DNA of 64,000 nt from Gammaproteobacteria bacterium 50_400_T64 (lineage in GTDB: Bacteria; Pseudomonadota; Gammaproteobacteria; Pseudomonadales; Porticoccaceae), in NCBI GenBank assembly GCA_002162755.1, contig MAAS01000013.1, positions 1-64,000 on the forward strand, given 5' to 3'. Below the pieces are notes generated by a model. That model searched no databases. It was not told where the DNA came from and saw nothing but the letters and a program-made list of their open reading frames with translations. Numbering within the stretch: the first letter of the stretch is position 1; the number at the start of each line of letters is the position of its first letter. Below are positions 1-10,304 of the stretch, in pieces. The translations under genes and the position numbers were made by a program.

Positions 1-159
1 CATTTCACCGTACATGACATCGGCAAGACCATGGATACGAACGATACCGTCAGAAACGGATACGATAGTACCTTCGTTTCTAGCCTCAGTTTTAATATCG
101 AGGCTGTCGATACGTTGCTTGATGATCTCGCTGATTTCAGATGGTTTCAGCTGTTGCAT
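1..159 (-). CDS. atpA: ATP synthase F1 subunit alpha, N-terminal part (gene runs off the left edge)
   Basis: Only the first 53 codons are in the window, read leftward from the ATG at 157-159. The visible protein starts [18 protein letters not shown], the usual bacterial alpha-subunit N-terminus that contacts delta, followed by the first strands of the beta-barrel domain ([16 protein letters not shown]). The subunit is part of the catalytic F1 hexamer on the cytoplasmic face of the inner membrane. It follows atpH by 16 bases and is the last visible member of the leftward atp operon. The nucleotide-binding domain is outside the window. Confidence 0.97.
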   Translation of the reverse strand, partial: MQQLKPSEISEIIKQRIDSLDIKTEARNEGTIVSVSDGIVRIHGLADVMYGEM

Positions 160-175
160 TCTCTATTCCTCAACC

Positions 176-712
176 CTACTGATTAATTGCTTCGGCGAGT
201 CTGGCCAAACGACCACTTATTGACCCGTCGATGATTGTGTCACCTGCGCGGATAACCGCTCCACCGATAAGGGTGGTGTCTACAGAGACTTTAATATTAA
301 TTGTCCGCTCTAGACGCTGCTGTAAAGCGACGGCTAGACGATCTTGCTGAGCCTGATCCATCGCACGTGCAGCGACGACATCCACATCCAGTGTCTTATC
401 TTGCTCTGCTTGAAAGACATTAAATTGAACGTTTATTTCTGGTAACAAAGGCAAACGACGGTTGTCCGCTAAATTTCTAAGGAAATTAGCGCCCTGTTCG
501 CTTAAACCATCACCACAAATAGTGATCAATTGCTCGGCTTTTTCTGCAGCTGTCTGATCGGGTGCGCTGATCAATTCAGCGACCGCATCAAACTCTGACA
601 GACCCGCCAATAGACTTAACATACCAGCCCATTGATCAACCGCGCCTTTCTCATTAGCGTACTCGAAAGCAGCCTTTGCGTAGGGGCGAGCTAATGTACT
701 TAGTTCAGCCAT
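176..712 (-). CDS. atpH: ATP synthase F1 subunit delta
   Basis: The 178-residue product is the delta (OSCP-like) subunit, the peripheral-stalk piece joining the top of the F1 head to the b-subunit dimer. The N-terminal six-helix domain begins with the family start MAELSTLARPYAKAAFEYA. The C-terminal segment carries the conserved IGGAVIRAGDTIIDGSISGRL motif region near residues 147-168. Length matches the usual 177-180 residues. The gene lies between atpF and atpA with gaps of 9 and 16 bases, so it is in the same transcript. Confidence 0.97.
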   Translation of the reverse strand: MAELSTLARPYAKAAFEYANEKGAVDQWAGMLSLLAGLSEFDAVAELISAPDQTAAEKAEQLITICGDGLSEQGANFLRNLADNRRLPLLPEINVQFNVFQAEQDKTLDVDVVAARAMDQAQQDRLAVALQQRLERTINIKVSVDTTLIGGAVIRAGDTIIDGSISGRLARLAEAINQ

Positions 713-721
713 TGGTTACCC

Positions 722-1192
722 CTAGAGTTGCGCTGCAAGGCCGTCAACGATGTCGCGATTATCTTCTTCGCTAATCGACCGCTCGAGAATTTTCTCGGCG
801 CCAGCAAGTGCCAATGCGGCAACCTGTGTGCGCAGCTCTTCTCGCGCTTTATTACTTTCCTGCTCAATTTCAGCCTGGGCAGAGACGATAAGACGATCGC
901 CTTCTTCGCGAGCCTTATCCTTCGACTCTTCAACTATCGAACTTGCACGCTTTTTAGCGTCTTCGATAATTGCTGCTGCTTCCTGCTTGGCTTCTTTAAG
1001 CTGGTCTACTGCTTTGTTCTGGGCAAGTTCAAGATCACGTACCGCACGATCAGCCGCTTCGAGGCCATCGGCAATTGTTTTCTTGCGCTCTTCCATCGCA
1101 CCGATAAGTGCTGGCCAGACAAACTTCATGCAAAACCATACAAAGATGGAAAATGAAATTACCTGTCCTAGAATCGTTGCATTGATATTCAC
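722..1192 (-). CDS. atpF: ATP synthase F0 subunit b
   Basis: The 156-residue product is the peripheral-stalk subunit b. It begins [10 protein letters not shown], almost identical to the E. coli b start. One transmembrane helix covers about residues 8-27, followed by a long Ala/Glu/Lys-rich coiled coil that dimerises and holds delta at its C-terminal end. Length equals the E. coli subunit. It sits between atpE and atpH in the leftward atp operon. The opposite strand also has long open frames here, which are shadows of the charged repeat. Confidence 0.97.
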   Translation of the reverse strand: MNINATILGQVISFSIFVWFCMKFVWPALIGAMEERKKTIADGLEAADRAVRDLELAQNKAVDQLKEAKQEAAAIIEDAKKRASSIVEESKDKAREEGDRLIVSAQAEIEQESNKAREELRTQVAALALAGAEKILERSISEEDNRDIVDGLAAQL

Positions 1193-1238
1193 ATCAACAC
1201 CCCTTCAGGTTTATAGATAACTGTTTAATGGTACTAAC

Positions 1239-1523
<285 letters not shown>

Positions 1524-1528
1524 TTATC

Positions 1529-2350
<822 letters not shown>

Positions 2351-2372
2351 CTATTGCTCTCGATATTCCACT

Positions 2373-2780
2373 TTAATTAAAGTCTTCCTTCAACACTAAG
2401 GGCGCCACAACAAAGGCCACCTGCGCTATTAAGAAAGCCACAAATAATATAATTGCATGTCGCCCTTGTATCAGCTCTGGCAGGTATTTAAAGACCCAAG
2501 CAAAACACACAGCAACAATGACAAACTTCCCTACTTCCCCCACATAAAACCTCGCGAGGATCATGCCGGGACTTGCATTCTTTGGTAACTTAAGCGAGAC
2601 AATAGCGAAGTATCCGCTAGCGACAACATTAATCAGACATCCGACCAACGCTGCTTCTGCCATTTTGCGATCAAACACAACATAGGTGCTAATCACGACT
2701 AATAGACAGATAGCCAATTGCACTCCAATAAATCCGAATGCTAATTTGACACCGCTCTTATCTTTTTCACTGCTACTCAC
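2373..2780 (-). CDS. atpI: ATP synthase accessory protein AtpI
   Basis: The 135-residue protein has four predicted transmembrane helices and occupies the usual first position of the atp operon. AtpI proteins assist c-ring assembly or cation supply and are not part of the mature enzyme. Sequence conservation is low in this family, so the call rests on size, topology and position 22 bases upstream of atpB. Confidence 0.88.
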   Translation of the reverse strand: MSSSEKDKSGVKLAFGFIGVQLAICLLVVISTYVVFDRKMAEAALVGCLINVVASGYFAIVSLKLPKNASPGMILARFYVGEVGKFVIVAVCFAWVFKYLPELIQGRHAIILFVAFLIAQVAFVVAPLVLKEDFN

Positions 2781-2893
2781 TAGCAGGTTGCTCCCCCATT
2801 AAGACCGCACTATGACTCTACTGAGAGCCAAAGTTGCGCGTTCATTCACAGTAATCAAGGTACGATAAACATGCGATGCGACTTCGGGCGCGC

Positions 2894-2922
2894 ATTATAG
2901 GCATGAAATTACACGCAAGCAA
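2894..2922 (-). promoter_or_regulatory. Probable sigma-70 promoter of the atp operon
   Basis: Reading leftward, a perfect -10 hexamer TATAAT (2899-2894) lies 17 bases from a weak -35 TTGCTT (2922-2917). It is in the 199-base gap between parB and atpI, about 115 bases before the atpI start. The -35 matches consensus only in its first three bases, so the call is moderate. Confidence 0.55.
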
Positions 2923-2979
2923 CCTGTAACAGGCTTAATTATTTCGCTATTGACGTGACTCACTTGCAAACCGAGTGAC

Positions 2980-3867
2980 TTATTTGATGTGATTCAAGAT
3001 GCCATCCAGTTCATCGAGACTGTTATAACGGATCACCATCTTGCCTTTTCCACCACTACCATGCTGAATTGCGACACCCGCACCCAGCCGCTCTGATAAC
3101 TTTTGTTCCAGTCTCTGAATGTCCTGATTTTTTGCTGGCACCTGTACAAGTACTTGCTCGCCATTCTGCCATTTGCGCACCAGAGCCTCTGTTTGGCGCA
3201 CGGTTAAACCTTTGCCGACCACCAGCCTTGCCACTTCAAGCTGGTCTGCCCCCTCTAACCCTAGCAAAGCCCGACCGTGCCCCATATCAATATCCCCTCG
3301 CTCCAACAGTACAGCCACTTCCGACTGCAAGGCTGTGAGGCGCATTAAATTGGCCACAGTTGAGCGCGGCTTACCAACGGCTTCGGCAACTTCTTTCTGA
3401 CTATAGCCAAACTCTTGTTGTAAGCGAGTCAATGCGATTGCTTCTTCCATTGCATTGAGGTCTTCGCGCTGAATGTTCTCTATCAATGCGAGAGCAATGG
3501 CATCTTCGTCTGATATCGTTTTGACGATGACCGGCACACTATCCAATCCCGCCAACTGGGCGGCGCGCCAACGGCGTTCACCGGCGACGATCTCATAACT
3601 ATTTTTCGCTAAAGGCCGCACCATTATTGGCTGCATAATGCCCTGGCGCCGTATGGATTCTGCCAGCTCATCCAACGCAGCTGGGTTCATATCCTTGCGG
3701 GGCTGGTACTGGCCACGCTGTAGAAACTCAACCGGAAGCTCCTTTAAACCCTGAACACTATTCTGTTCTGAACTGCTCTCTGCACTTTGCACTGCAAGGG
3801 GTGCCCCCATTTCTCCGCCTAACAGTGCATCGAGTCCCTTACCCAATCCTTTTTTCTTACCGCTCAT
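2980..3867 (-). CDS. parB: Chromosome-partitioning protein ParB (Spo0J family)
   Basis: The 295-residue product is the CTP-dependent DNA clamp that loads at parS and spreads. It starts with the ParA-stimulating N-terminal peptide containing GLGKGLDALLGG. The CTP-binding region includes GERRWRA near residues 96-102, the helix-turn-helix is YSQKEVAEAVGKPRSTVANL (about 155-174), and a C-terminal dimerisation domain follows. It lies 3 bases after parA in the same leftward transcript. Two consensus parS sites are inside recF at 15111 and 15747, so binding sites are present close by. Confidence 0.97.
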   Translation of the reverse strand: MSGKKKGLGKGLDALLGGEMGAPLAVQSAESSSEQNSVQGLKELPVEFLQRGQYQPRKDMNPAALDELAESIRRQGIMQPIMVRPLAKNSYEIVAGERRWRAAQLAGLDSVPVIVKTISDEDAIALALIENIQREDLNAMEEAIALTRLQQEFGYSQKEVAEAVGKPRSTVANLMRLTALQSEVAVLLERGDIDMGHGRALLGLEGADQLEVARLVVGKGLTVRQTEALVRKWQNGEQVLVQVPAKNQDIQRLEQKLSERLGAGVAIQHGSGGKGKMVIRYNSLDELDGILNHIK

Positions 3868-3870
3868 AAT

Positions 3871-4671
3871 TTATCCATTCTCTTGCTGCCGTCCTTTCTC
3901 GACTCTTCGAGATTGTCGACGCAGTAATTCACTTGCCATGCCCAGATAAGCTGCAGCCCCTTTTGAACTGCGGTCATATTGTAATATTGGCTGACCGTAA
4001 CTTGGCGCTTCCGCCAAACGCACATTCCTCGGTATTACCGACTGATACACCCGTTCACCAAAATGCGTATGTAATTGATTCGAAACGTCTTTGGTCAAAC
4101 TGTTGCGGGGATCGTACATGGTGCGGAGGATGCCCTCGACCCTCAGTGCCGGGTTGAGCAACTTACCCACTTTTGCAATGGTATTAACCAGAGCTGACAA
4201 ACCCTCGAGGGCAAAATATTCACATTGCATGGGAATAATGACGTTATTGCTCGCGACAAACGCATTGATGGTGAGCATGCTTAACGCTGGCGGACAGTCA
4301 ATAATAATAAATTGGTAGCGATCACCGAGGCTTTGAATGGCCTTTTTTAAGCGCTTATCGCGGTCAGAAATTTGCATTAATTCAACTTCTGCCGCCGTTA
4401 AGTCACTATTGGCAGGAATCAAATCATAGCCCGCTTCCAGACAGGGGATGATGGCTTCATCGGCGCTGCATCGCCCCGTCAGTACATTGTAAATGGTGGT
4501 TTGCAGTTGATCTTTTTCCACACCACTGCCGGTGGTGGTATTGCCCTGGGGGTCGAGATCGATCAAAAGCACCCCTTTACCGAGGTAGGCCAGTGCAGCG
4601 GCAAGGTTGATACTCGTCGTAGTTTTACCAACGCCGCCTTTCTGATTGGCTATCGCATAAGTGGGGATCAA
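3871..4671 (-). CDS. parA: Chromosome-partitioning ATPase ParA (Soj family)
   Basis: The 266-residue ATPase binds DNA non-specifically and moves ParB-parS complexes. The deviant Walker A box KGGVGKTT is near residues 11-18 and the Walker B region is FIIIDCPPAL. There is no N-terminal helix-turn-helix domain, which marks it as a chromosomal Soj-type protein rather than a plasmid ParA. Neighbours are rsmG upstream (14-base gap) and parB downstream, the standard rsmG-parA-parB order beside oriC. Confidence 0.97.
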   Translation of the reverse strand: MIPTYAIANQKGGVGKTTTSINLAAALAYLGKGVLLIDLDPQGNTTTGSGVEKDQLQTTIYNVLTGRCSADEAIIPCLEAGYDLIPANSDLTAAEVELMQISDRDKRLKKAIQSLGDRYQFIIIDCPPALSMLTINAFVASNNVIIPMQCEYFALEGLSALVNTIAKVGKLLNPALRVEGILRTMYDPRNSLTKDVSNQLHTHFGERVYQSVIPRNVRLAEAPSYGQPILQYDRSSKGAAAYLGMASELLRRQSRRVEKGRQQENG

Positions 4672-4685
4672 GACAAAACCTTTAT

Positions 4686-5354
4686 TTATGATTTTTTGAT
4701 GATGATAAGGTGGCGTTGCTGATCCAGGGTCGGCACTTCAAGCTCGATAGCCTGCTCGACCTTATAGCCTTTCGGTAGTCCACTCAACTCTTTATCTGGG
4801 TAACGGCCTTTCATTGCGTAAAAACGTCCCCCCGGTATCAGCAGGTGCTTACTGCCTTCAATCATATCCGTCAGAGAGGCAAACGCACGGCTAATCACAC
4901 CGTCGTAGCGCTGTTCAGGTCTATATTCCTCAACACGACCCTGCATTTCTTTGACATTGCGCAACTTCAAAGCCGTTTTAATCTGGAATAAAAAGCGTAT
5001 TTTTTTACCGTTGCTGTCGAGCAAACTAAAGTTTTTATCGGGGTGAGTGACCGCCAATGGAATGCCTGGCAAACCGGCACCGGTACCTACATCGATAAAC
5101 GATTGCCCTTGTAAGTGGGGGCCAATACTCAGGCTATCGAGCAGGTGATAACTGAGCATTTGCACCGGATCTTTAATCGAGGTCAGATTATAGGCTTTGT
5201 TCCAACGCTGCAGTAAACCAAGGTACTTCAACATGGCTTCTCTCGCCTGATCGTCAACCTGTAAACCCTGTGTAACGATACCCTCTTTCAGGGCGCTATC
5301 GAGCTGGGCAGAAGATAACTCTCGGGACGAACTAGGCAAGATGTTTAACCACAA
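4686..5354 (-). CDS. rsmG: 16S rRNA (guanine527-N7)-methyltransferase
   Basis: The 222-residue SAM-dependent enzyme methylates G527 of 16S rRNA. The SAM-binding motif is [15 protein letters not shown] near residues 86-100. The chosen start (MWLNILPSS) overlaps the end of mnmG by 23 bases. A later start is possible because the family is usually about 207-215 residues. It is coupled to mnmG as in most gammaproteobacteria (old names gidA/gidB). Confidence 0.95.
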   Translation of the reverse strand: MWLNILPSSSRELSSAQLDSALKEGIVTQGLQVDDQAREAMLKYLGLLQRWNKAYNLTSIKDPVQMLSYHLLDSLSIGPHLQGQSFIDVGTGAGLPGIPLAVTHPDKNFSLLDSNGKKIRFLFQIKTALKLRNVKEMQGRVEEYRPEQRYDGVISRAFASLTDMIEGSKHLLIPGGRFYAMKGRYPDKELSGLPKGYKVEQAIELEVPTLDQQRHLIIIKKS

Positions 5355-7227
5355 CGGCCCTCTTTTTTAAATAGATTAATAATAAGGAGATCGCCGCCGG
5401 GGTTACACCCTGGGTACGCGCCGCCCGTGCCAACGTCGTCGGACGGGCTTCAGACAACTTCTGTTTAACCTCATTCGACAAGCCTTTAACTTCGGAATAA
5501 TCGAAGTCATCGGGGATGGCGGTATTCTCATGACGGCGCAGACGTTCAATATCGTCCCGTTGACGATCAATGTAGCCACTGTATTTGGCCTTAATTTCTA
5601 TTTGCTGAGCAACTTGAGGATCAACCAGGCTTGTCTCAGTATCATCATACAAAGCAGCAATTTTTTGGTAATCCAGCTCGGGGCGCTTAATTAATTCCGC
5701 CAGACTGTATTCATGGCTCAGTGGTTTTTCGACGAAGGCTTCTAGCGCGATGGCTTCGGCGCTACCCGGTTGCACCCACGTGCTTGCCAGCCTTGCGTTC
5801 TCCTTTTCTATGGCTTCGCACTTGTTACTAAAATGACGCCAGCGCTGATCATCCACCAAACCTAATTCTCGGCCTTTTGCTGTTAAGCGCGCATCCGCAT
5901 TGTCTTCACGTAGCAGGAGACGGTATTCAGCACGGCTGGTAAACATGCGGTAGGGTTCACGAGTGCCCATGGTAATTAGGTCGTCAACTAACACGCCCAG
6001 ATACGCTTCATCGCGTCGTGGACACCAAGCCTCTTCACCTTTTACCTTCAAAGCTGCATTAATGCCTGCCAGCAGGCCCTGGGCAGCAGCCTCTTCATAA
6101 CCGGTAGTCCCGTTAATTTGGCCGGCAAAAAATAGGCCCTTCATACAGCGGGTTTCCAGCGAGTACTGCAGGTCCTGGGGATTAAAGTAATCGTATTCGA
6201 TGGCATAACCGGGACGAGTTATGTGGGCATTCTCAAAACCCTTGATCGAGTGCAATAGATCGAGCTGCACATCGTAGGGCAGACTGGTGGAAATACCGTT
6301 AGGGTAAAGCTCATAAGTACTCAACCCCTCCGGCTCAATAAAGATCTGATGACTGGATTTATCGGCAAAACGCACGATTTTATCTTCAATCGATGGGCAG
6401 TAACGCGGGCCGACACCATCGATGACACCCGTGTACAAAGGAGACCTGTCCATACCACCACGAATAATATCGTGGGTCTTTTCACTGGTGTGGGTAATCC
6501 AGCAACACACTTGTTGGGGATGATTACGGGTATTGCCGAGAAAAGACATTACCGGGCGAGGCTCGTCACCCCACTGTTCCTGTAAATCAGAGAAGTCGAC
6601 CGTACGCGCATCAATCCGCGGCGGTGTGCCTGTTTTTAAACGATCGACGCGAAACGGCATTTCCCGTAAACGCTGAGCTAATCTTGCTGCCGGCGGCTCA
6701 CCGGCCCGACCGCCAGCGTGATTCTCCAGTCCGACATGTATTTTACCCGCCAGAAAGGTGCCTGTCGTTAGTACGATGGAGGGGGCAAAAAACTTGAGGC
6801 CAGAATCCGTGACCACGCCAGTGACTTTATCGCCTTCGGTGATGAGATCATCCACCGCCTGCTGAAAAATCATTAAATCATCTTGATTCTCAAGGGCTGA
6901 ACGCACCGCTGCTTTGTACAAGGCTCTATCGGCCTGCACTCGAGTGGCACGCACCGCCGGGCCCTTGCGTGCATTGAGGATGCGAAATTGAATGCCCGCT
7001 TGATCAGCCGCCTGCGCCATGATGCCTCCCAGGGCATCGACTTCTCTCACCAAATGACTTTTGCCAATGCCACCAATGGCTGGGTTACAGGACATCTGAC
7101 CGAGGGTTTCAATGCTATGGCTGATCAATAAGGTCTTACAACCCATGCGTGCAGCGGCCAGGCAAGCCTCAGTGCCTGCGTGACCACCGCCAATAACAAT
7201 GACATCAAATACTTGTGTTTGGGACAT
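5332..7227 (-). CDS. mnmG: tRNA uridine-5-carboxymethylaminomethyl modification enzyme MnmG
   Basis: The 631-residue FAD enzyme works with MnmE to place the carboxymethylaminomethyl group on U34 of certain tRNAs. The FAD-binding motif GGGHAGTEA is near residues 13-21, and the conserved segment [23 protein letters not shown] follows at about 45-67. The C-terminal domain contains the MnmE-contact region. Length is normal. Its partner mnmE is 3 kb away on the other side of the putative origin. It is the first leftward gene beside the origin. Confidence 0.98.
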   Translation of the reverse strand: MSQTQVFDVIVIGGGHAGTEACLAAARMGCKTLLISHSIETLGQMSCNPAIGGIGKSHLVREVDALGGIMAQAADQAGIQFRILNARKGPAVRATRVQADRALYKAAVRSALENQDDLMIFQQAVDDLITEGDKVTGVVTDSGLKFFAPSIVLTTGTFLAGKIHVGLENHAGGRAGEPPAARLAQRLREMPFRVDRLKTGTPPRIDARTVDFSDLQEQWGDEPRPVMSFLGNTRNHPQQVCCWITHTSEKTHDIIRGGMDRSPLYTGVIDGVGPRYCPSIEDKIVRFADKSSHQIFIEPEGLSTYELYPNGISTSLPYDVQLDLLHSIKGFENAHITRPGYAIEYDYFNPQDLQYSLETRCMKGLFFAGQINGTTGYEEAAAQGLLAGINAALKVKGEEAWCPRRDEAYLGVLVDDLITMGTREPYRMFTSRAEYRLLLREDNADARLTAKGRELGLVDDQRWRHFSNKCEAIEKENARLASTWVQPGSAEAIALEAFVEKPLSHEYSLAELIKRPELDYQKIAALYDDTETSLVDPQVAQQIEIKAKYSGYIDRQRDDIERLRRHENTAIPDDFDYSEVKGLSNEVKQKLSEARPTTLARAARTQGVTPAAISLLLIYLKKRAVVVKHLA

Positions 7228-7272
7228 AAATTTAAAATACGAAGGTATTACGAAAGGGATTGTTGACGATCC

Positions 7273-7300
7273 ATTATAGCAAGATAAAAGCTCTCACCAA
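7273..7300 (-). promoter_or_regulatory. Probable mnmG promoter
   Basis: Reading leftward, a perfect -10 hexamer TATAAT (7278-7273) is 16 bases downstream of TTGGTG (7300-7295), about 45 bases before the mnmG start. It abuts the AT-rich part of the proposed origin, so transcription here could assist origin opening as proposed for E. coli gidA; that link is inference. Confidence 0.5.
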
Positions 7301-7580
7301 ACTAACAAATAAAAGAACTTTTTTACAATTACCCAAACATATTACTTTATATAAGAGCATGTCTTATTATTTATATTCTTATAGTGTATTTAGATATTGT
7401 TATTATTATTAGGGCTAATCAAAACTGTGGTTAAGTGGTTGAGATGCTTACAGGCTCTAGCTTTGGGGTGTGTAATAACTGAAGTATAAGTATTACTTAG
7501 CATAAGGGCTGTATGTGCATAAGCTGTTAATAAAATAGCGCGTTACCCACAGGCTTTTAAAAAACGAGGTTATCCACAAA
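7301..7580. other. oriC: Candidate chromosomal origin of replication (oriC)
   Basis: The 572-base intergenic region 7228-7799 separates all-leftward from all-rightward genes. It has a very AT-rich half (about 7301-7410, with GATATTGTTATTATTATT-like 13-mers) next to a DnaA-box half. Boxes seen are TTATCCACA at 7570-7578 (perfect), TTATGCACA on the minus strand at 7514-7522 (fits TTWTNCACA), and single-mismatch TTACCCACA at 7543-7551 and TTAACCACA (minus) at 7426-7434. A near-match to the IHF consensus begins at 7417. An unwinding element on the mnmG side followed by boxes is the E. coli arrangement. A competing box pair lies before dnaA. Confidence 0.75.
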
Positions 7581-7689
7581 ATAATCCCCACTTTATCCTC
7601 CTTATACTCAGTGTTTGTACATATTGTTTAGAGCGCATTGGCTAACCTACGGTCTAATTGTTGCAATCATGTAATTTTAATTTAAACCA

Positions 7690-7718
7690 TTGCTACAGAA
7701 AGAGTTTATCTATAGAAT
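7690..7718 (+). promoter_or_regulatory. Probable rpmH promoter
   Basis: TTGCTA (7690-7695) and TAGAAT (7713-7718) are separated by 17 bases and lie about 80 bases before the rpmH start. This fits a sigma-70 promoter driving the rpmH-rnpA-yidD-yidC cluster away from the origin. Confidence 0.5.
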
Positions 7719-7799
7719 CGCCGGCCCTTAAACACATTCAGAACCGGTAATATTAGTTGTTGCTTAGTCACGAACAACCCGGGAAGCGGATTAATAGCT

Positions 7800-7934
7800 A
7801 TGAAAAGAACATTTCAACCTAGTGTCCTCAAGCGTAAAAGAACCCACGGTTTTCGTTCGCGTATGGCAACGAAAAATGGACGCTCCTTGATCAATCGTCG
7901 TCGTGCTCGTGGTCGTAAGCGTCTGGCTGCCTGA
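7800..7934 (+). CDS. rpmH: 50S ribosomal protein L34
   Basis: A 44-codon gene for the smallest large-subunit protein. The sequence starts [18 protein letters not shown] and ends with the basic stretch [12 protein letters not shown], which is diagnostic for L34. It is the first rightward gene after the origin and lies 24 bases before rnpA, the standard rpmH-rnpA pairing. Confidence 0.98.
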   Translation: MKRTFQPSVLKRKRTHGFRSRMATKNGRSLINRRRARGRKRLAA

Positions 7935-7958
7935 TACTAGAAGCGTTAGGAGACTGCC

Positions 7959-8330
7959 ATGCCCGACATGGGCTTTGGCAGGAGTAAGCGTCTACTAACT
8001 AAGGCAGCTTACAAGGCAGTATTCGATGATTCTCCCTATCGAGTTTCTCACCGAAACTTGCTTATGTTGGCTCGGCCAAACGACTTGAAAGAGGCTCGTT
8101 TAGGTTTGATAGTGGCGAAGAAGAACGTTCGTTTAGCGGTGAAGCGAAACCGTATAAAGCGGGTTGTACGAGATAGCTTTCGTCTCAACCAGCAAAGTCT
8201 TGTAACCCTCGATATTATATTTTTGGCTCGCAGGGGGCTAGATAGACTCGAACCAGCCGTGCAGCATAAACTCTTGCTAGATTCCTGGCGAAAACTATCC
8301 CGTCAAATAAGTAAGACGGAGAAATCATGA
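7959..8330 (+). CDS. rnpA: Ribonuclease P protein component
   Basis: The 123-residue basic protein is the subunit that assists the catalytic RNA in 5' maturation of tRNA. The family RNR box is present as VKRNRIKRVVRDSFR near residues 65-79. AGGAG lies six bases before the ATG at 7959, supporting this start over the internal ATG four codons later. Its stop overlaps the yidD start by four bases (ATGA), indicating coupled translation. Confidence 0.97.
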   Translation: MPDMGFGRSKRLLTKAAYKAVFDDSPYRVSHRNLLMLARPNDLKEARLGLIVAKKNVRLAVKRNRIKRVVRDSFRLNQQSLVTLDIIFLARRGLDRLEPAVQHKLLLDSWRKLSRQISKTEKS

Positions 8331-8587
8331 TTGCAAAATCGTTGGTCTTTCTTATCAAGCTGTATCAATACTTAGTAAGTCCGTTTCTTGGCAATAACTG
8401 TCGGTTTTATCCCACTTGTTCTGAATATACGATACAAGCTTTGCGGCAACATGGCAGTCTGTGCGGTAGCTTGCTTGCGATTAATCGAATTTGTAAATGC
8501 CAGCCCTTCCACTCGGGCGGGCTTGATCCCGTACCTGGCAAGTGTTTAAACAAATCTAACCAACAAAACCCGGAGCCCAATTCATAA
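8327..8587 (+). CDS. yidD: Membrane protein insertion efficiency factor YidD
   Basis: The 86-residue protein has the family core SPFLGNNCRFYPTCSEY at about residues 18-34 and the HSGGLDPVP motif near 63-71. YidD is a small amphipathic inner-membrane-associated protein thought to help YidC-dependent insertion. It overlaps both rnpA (four bases) and yidC (last base of its stop is the first base of the yidC ATG), so rnpA-yidD-yidC is a tight operon. Confidence 0.96.
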   Translation: MIAKSLVFLIKLYQYLVSPFLGNNCRFYPTCSEYTIQALRQHGSLCGSLLAINRICKCQPFHSGGLDPVPGKCLNKSNQQNPEPNS

Positions 8588-10266
8588 TGGACTGGCAACG
8601 CAGTGCTTTGATCGCAGCGATAGTGGTCGTGTTCGGACTATTATTTATCCGCTGGAATGAATTTCAGGAAGAGCATGCTCCGGCTATCGCAGAAACTAAC
8701 AATGAATCTGTATTAATCCCGCCTCTGCCTGACGAGGGAGTCTTAGCACCTGAGATTCAACAGAATGACTCTTCGGATATCCCCGAGCTGGTGCAGCGAG
8801 TTGATCAGGTTAAAACTGAAGGCAGTGCAATTGTTCAAAATGCACGTCTGGTGACTGTTACCAGCGATGTGCTGGAAGTAACAATTGATACCCTGGGGGG
8901 AGATATTGTCCGTGTTGCCCTGCCTCAACATCTGATTTCTCAGGAAGCAGGCGCAGATCCTTTCGTGATGCTCAATCGCACGCAAAGCCAAACGTATATC
9001 GCGCAGAGCGGTTTGATTGGCCGCAATGGCACAGATACTGCGGCAGGTCGACCTAGCTTTTCTGTCGCCAGTACCCACTACGAGTTGTTGGACGGTGATG
9101 AGCAAGTTGCCGTCGATCTGCATCTTGAACAGGATGGCGCAACACTGACCAAACGCTTTATTTTTAAGCGCGATAACTATCTGGTGGATGTTGTTTATCT
9201 TGTTGAAAATCACAGTAGTGAAGTGTGGCAGGCGCATTTATTTGGCCAAATTCAGCGCGATTCTCACAATCCGAATGCCAGTAGTACTATGGGGCCGAAT
9301 GCCTATCTGGGTGCAGCGCTGACCACGGATGAAGATAAGTATAAGAAGCTTGATTTTTCGGATATGGATGAAGGTGTTTTCAAAACCGAGAAGTTGGGTG
9401 GCTGGGTGGCCATGGTTCAGCATTACTTTATTAGTGCCTGGGTACCTGATCAAAATGCCAATAACAGCTATCAACTGCGCAAGCTGGGCAGCAAAGACCT
9501 CTATACAATGGGTTTTACTAGCGCTGCGGTCGATGTTGCTCCTGGTGCTAGCGGTGAATTACGTGCGGCATTCTACGTTGGACCGAAAGACCAGTATCGC
9601 ATGGAGGAAATTTCTCCCTACCTTGATTTAACTATCGATTACGGTTGGTTGTGGTGGGTGGCTAAGCCTCTATTTTATGGTCTGACGATGTTCCATGGGC
9701 TGGTGGGTAACTGGGGTTGGTCGATTATATTCCTCACCTTTGTAGTCAAACTACTATTTTTCCCCCTTTCAGCCGCTAGCTATAAATCCATGGCCAGGAT
9801 GCGGAAGCTACAGCCCGAAATGGCTCGCTTAAAAGAGCTTTATGGGGATGACCGGCAGAAAATGTCCCAGGAGATGATGGCTTTCTATAAAAAAGAGAAG
9901 GTCAATCCAATGGGTGGTTGCTTGCCCATGTTGATTCAAATGCCTGTGTTTATTGCCCTGTACTGGGTGCTCAATGAAAGTGTTGAGCTGCGACACGCGC
10001 CCTTTATTTTCTGGTTAACGGATCTATCTCAAAAAGATCCCTACTATGTTTTACCGGTACTTAACGGCATTAGCATGTTTGTGCTTCAAACCTTACAGCC
10101 AGCACCACCTGACCCTATGCAAGCTAAAGTTATGCGCTTAATGCCGGTCGCCTTTAGTTTTTTCTTTATGTTCTTTCCCGCTGGTTTGGTACTTTACTGG
10201 ACGGTCAACAGCATATTGTCGATTGCTCAGCAGTGGACTATTACGCGAAAAATAATACGCGAGTAG
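8587..10266 (+). CDS. yidC: Membrane protein insertase YidC
   Basis: The 559-residue protein inserts inner-membrane proteins alone or with SecYEG. An N-terminal transmembrane helix (about residues 6-23) is followed by the large periplasmic beta domain typical of Gram-negatives, then a five-helix core from about residue 345. The core includes NPMGGCLPMLIQMPVFIALY and the C-terminal FFFMFFPAGLVLYWTVNS. Length matches gammaproteobacterial YidC (about 550-560). It is translationally coupled to yidD and 38 bases upstream of mnmE. Confidence 0.98.
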   Translation: MDWQRSALIAAIVVVFGLLFIRWNEFQEEHAPAIAETNNESVLIPPLPDEGVLAPEIQQNDSSDIPELVQRVDQVKTEGSAIVQNARLVTVTSDVLEVTIDTLGGDIVRVALPQHLISQEAGADPFVMLNRTQSQTYIAQSGLIGRNGTDTAAGRPSFSVASTHYELLDGDEQVAVDLHLEQDGATLTKRFIFKRDNYLVDVVYLVENHSSEVWQAHLFGQIQRDSHNPNASSTMGPNAYLGAALTTDEDKYKKLDFSDMDEGVFKTEKLGGWVAMVQHYFISAWVPDQNANNSYQLRKLGSKDLYTMGFTSAAVDVAPGASGELRAAFYVGPKDQYRMEEISPYLDLTIDYGWLWWVAKPLFYGLTMFHGLVGNWGWSIIFLTFVVKLLFFPLSAASYKSMARMRKLQPEMARLKELYGDDRQKMSQEMMAFYKKEKVNPMGGCLPMLIQMPVFIALYWVLNESVELRHAPFIFWLTDLSQKDPYYVLPVLNGISMFVLQTLQPAPPDPMQAKVMRLMPVAFSFFFMFFPAGLVLYWTVNSILSIAQQWTITRKIIRE

Positions 10267-10304
10267 TCTTTACTACATAACTTGGCGCTTAAGGCCTTTG
10301 CCAA

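Noticed and set aside
750-1220. Long open frame antisense to atpF
   Set aside because: It is a shadow of the charged coiled-coil codons of atpF, has no ribosome site and resembles no protein.
7417-7429. IHF site in the origin
   Set aside because: The match to the consensus has one mismatch in the TTR part, and the consensus is loose; it is mentioned in the origin entry but not called separately.
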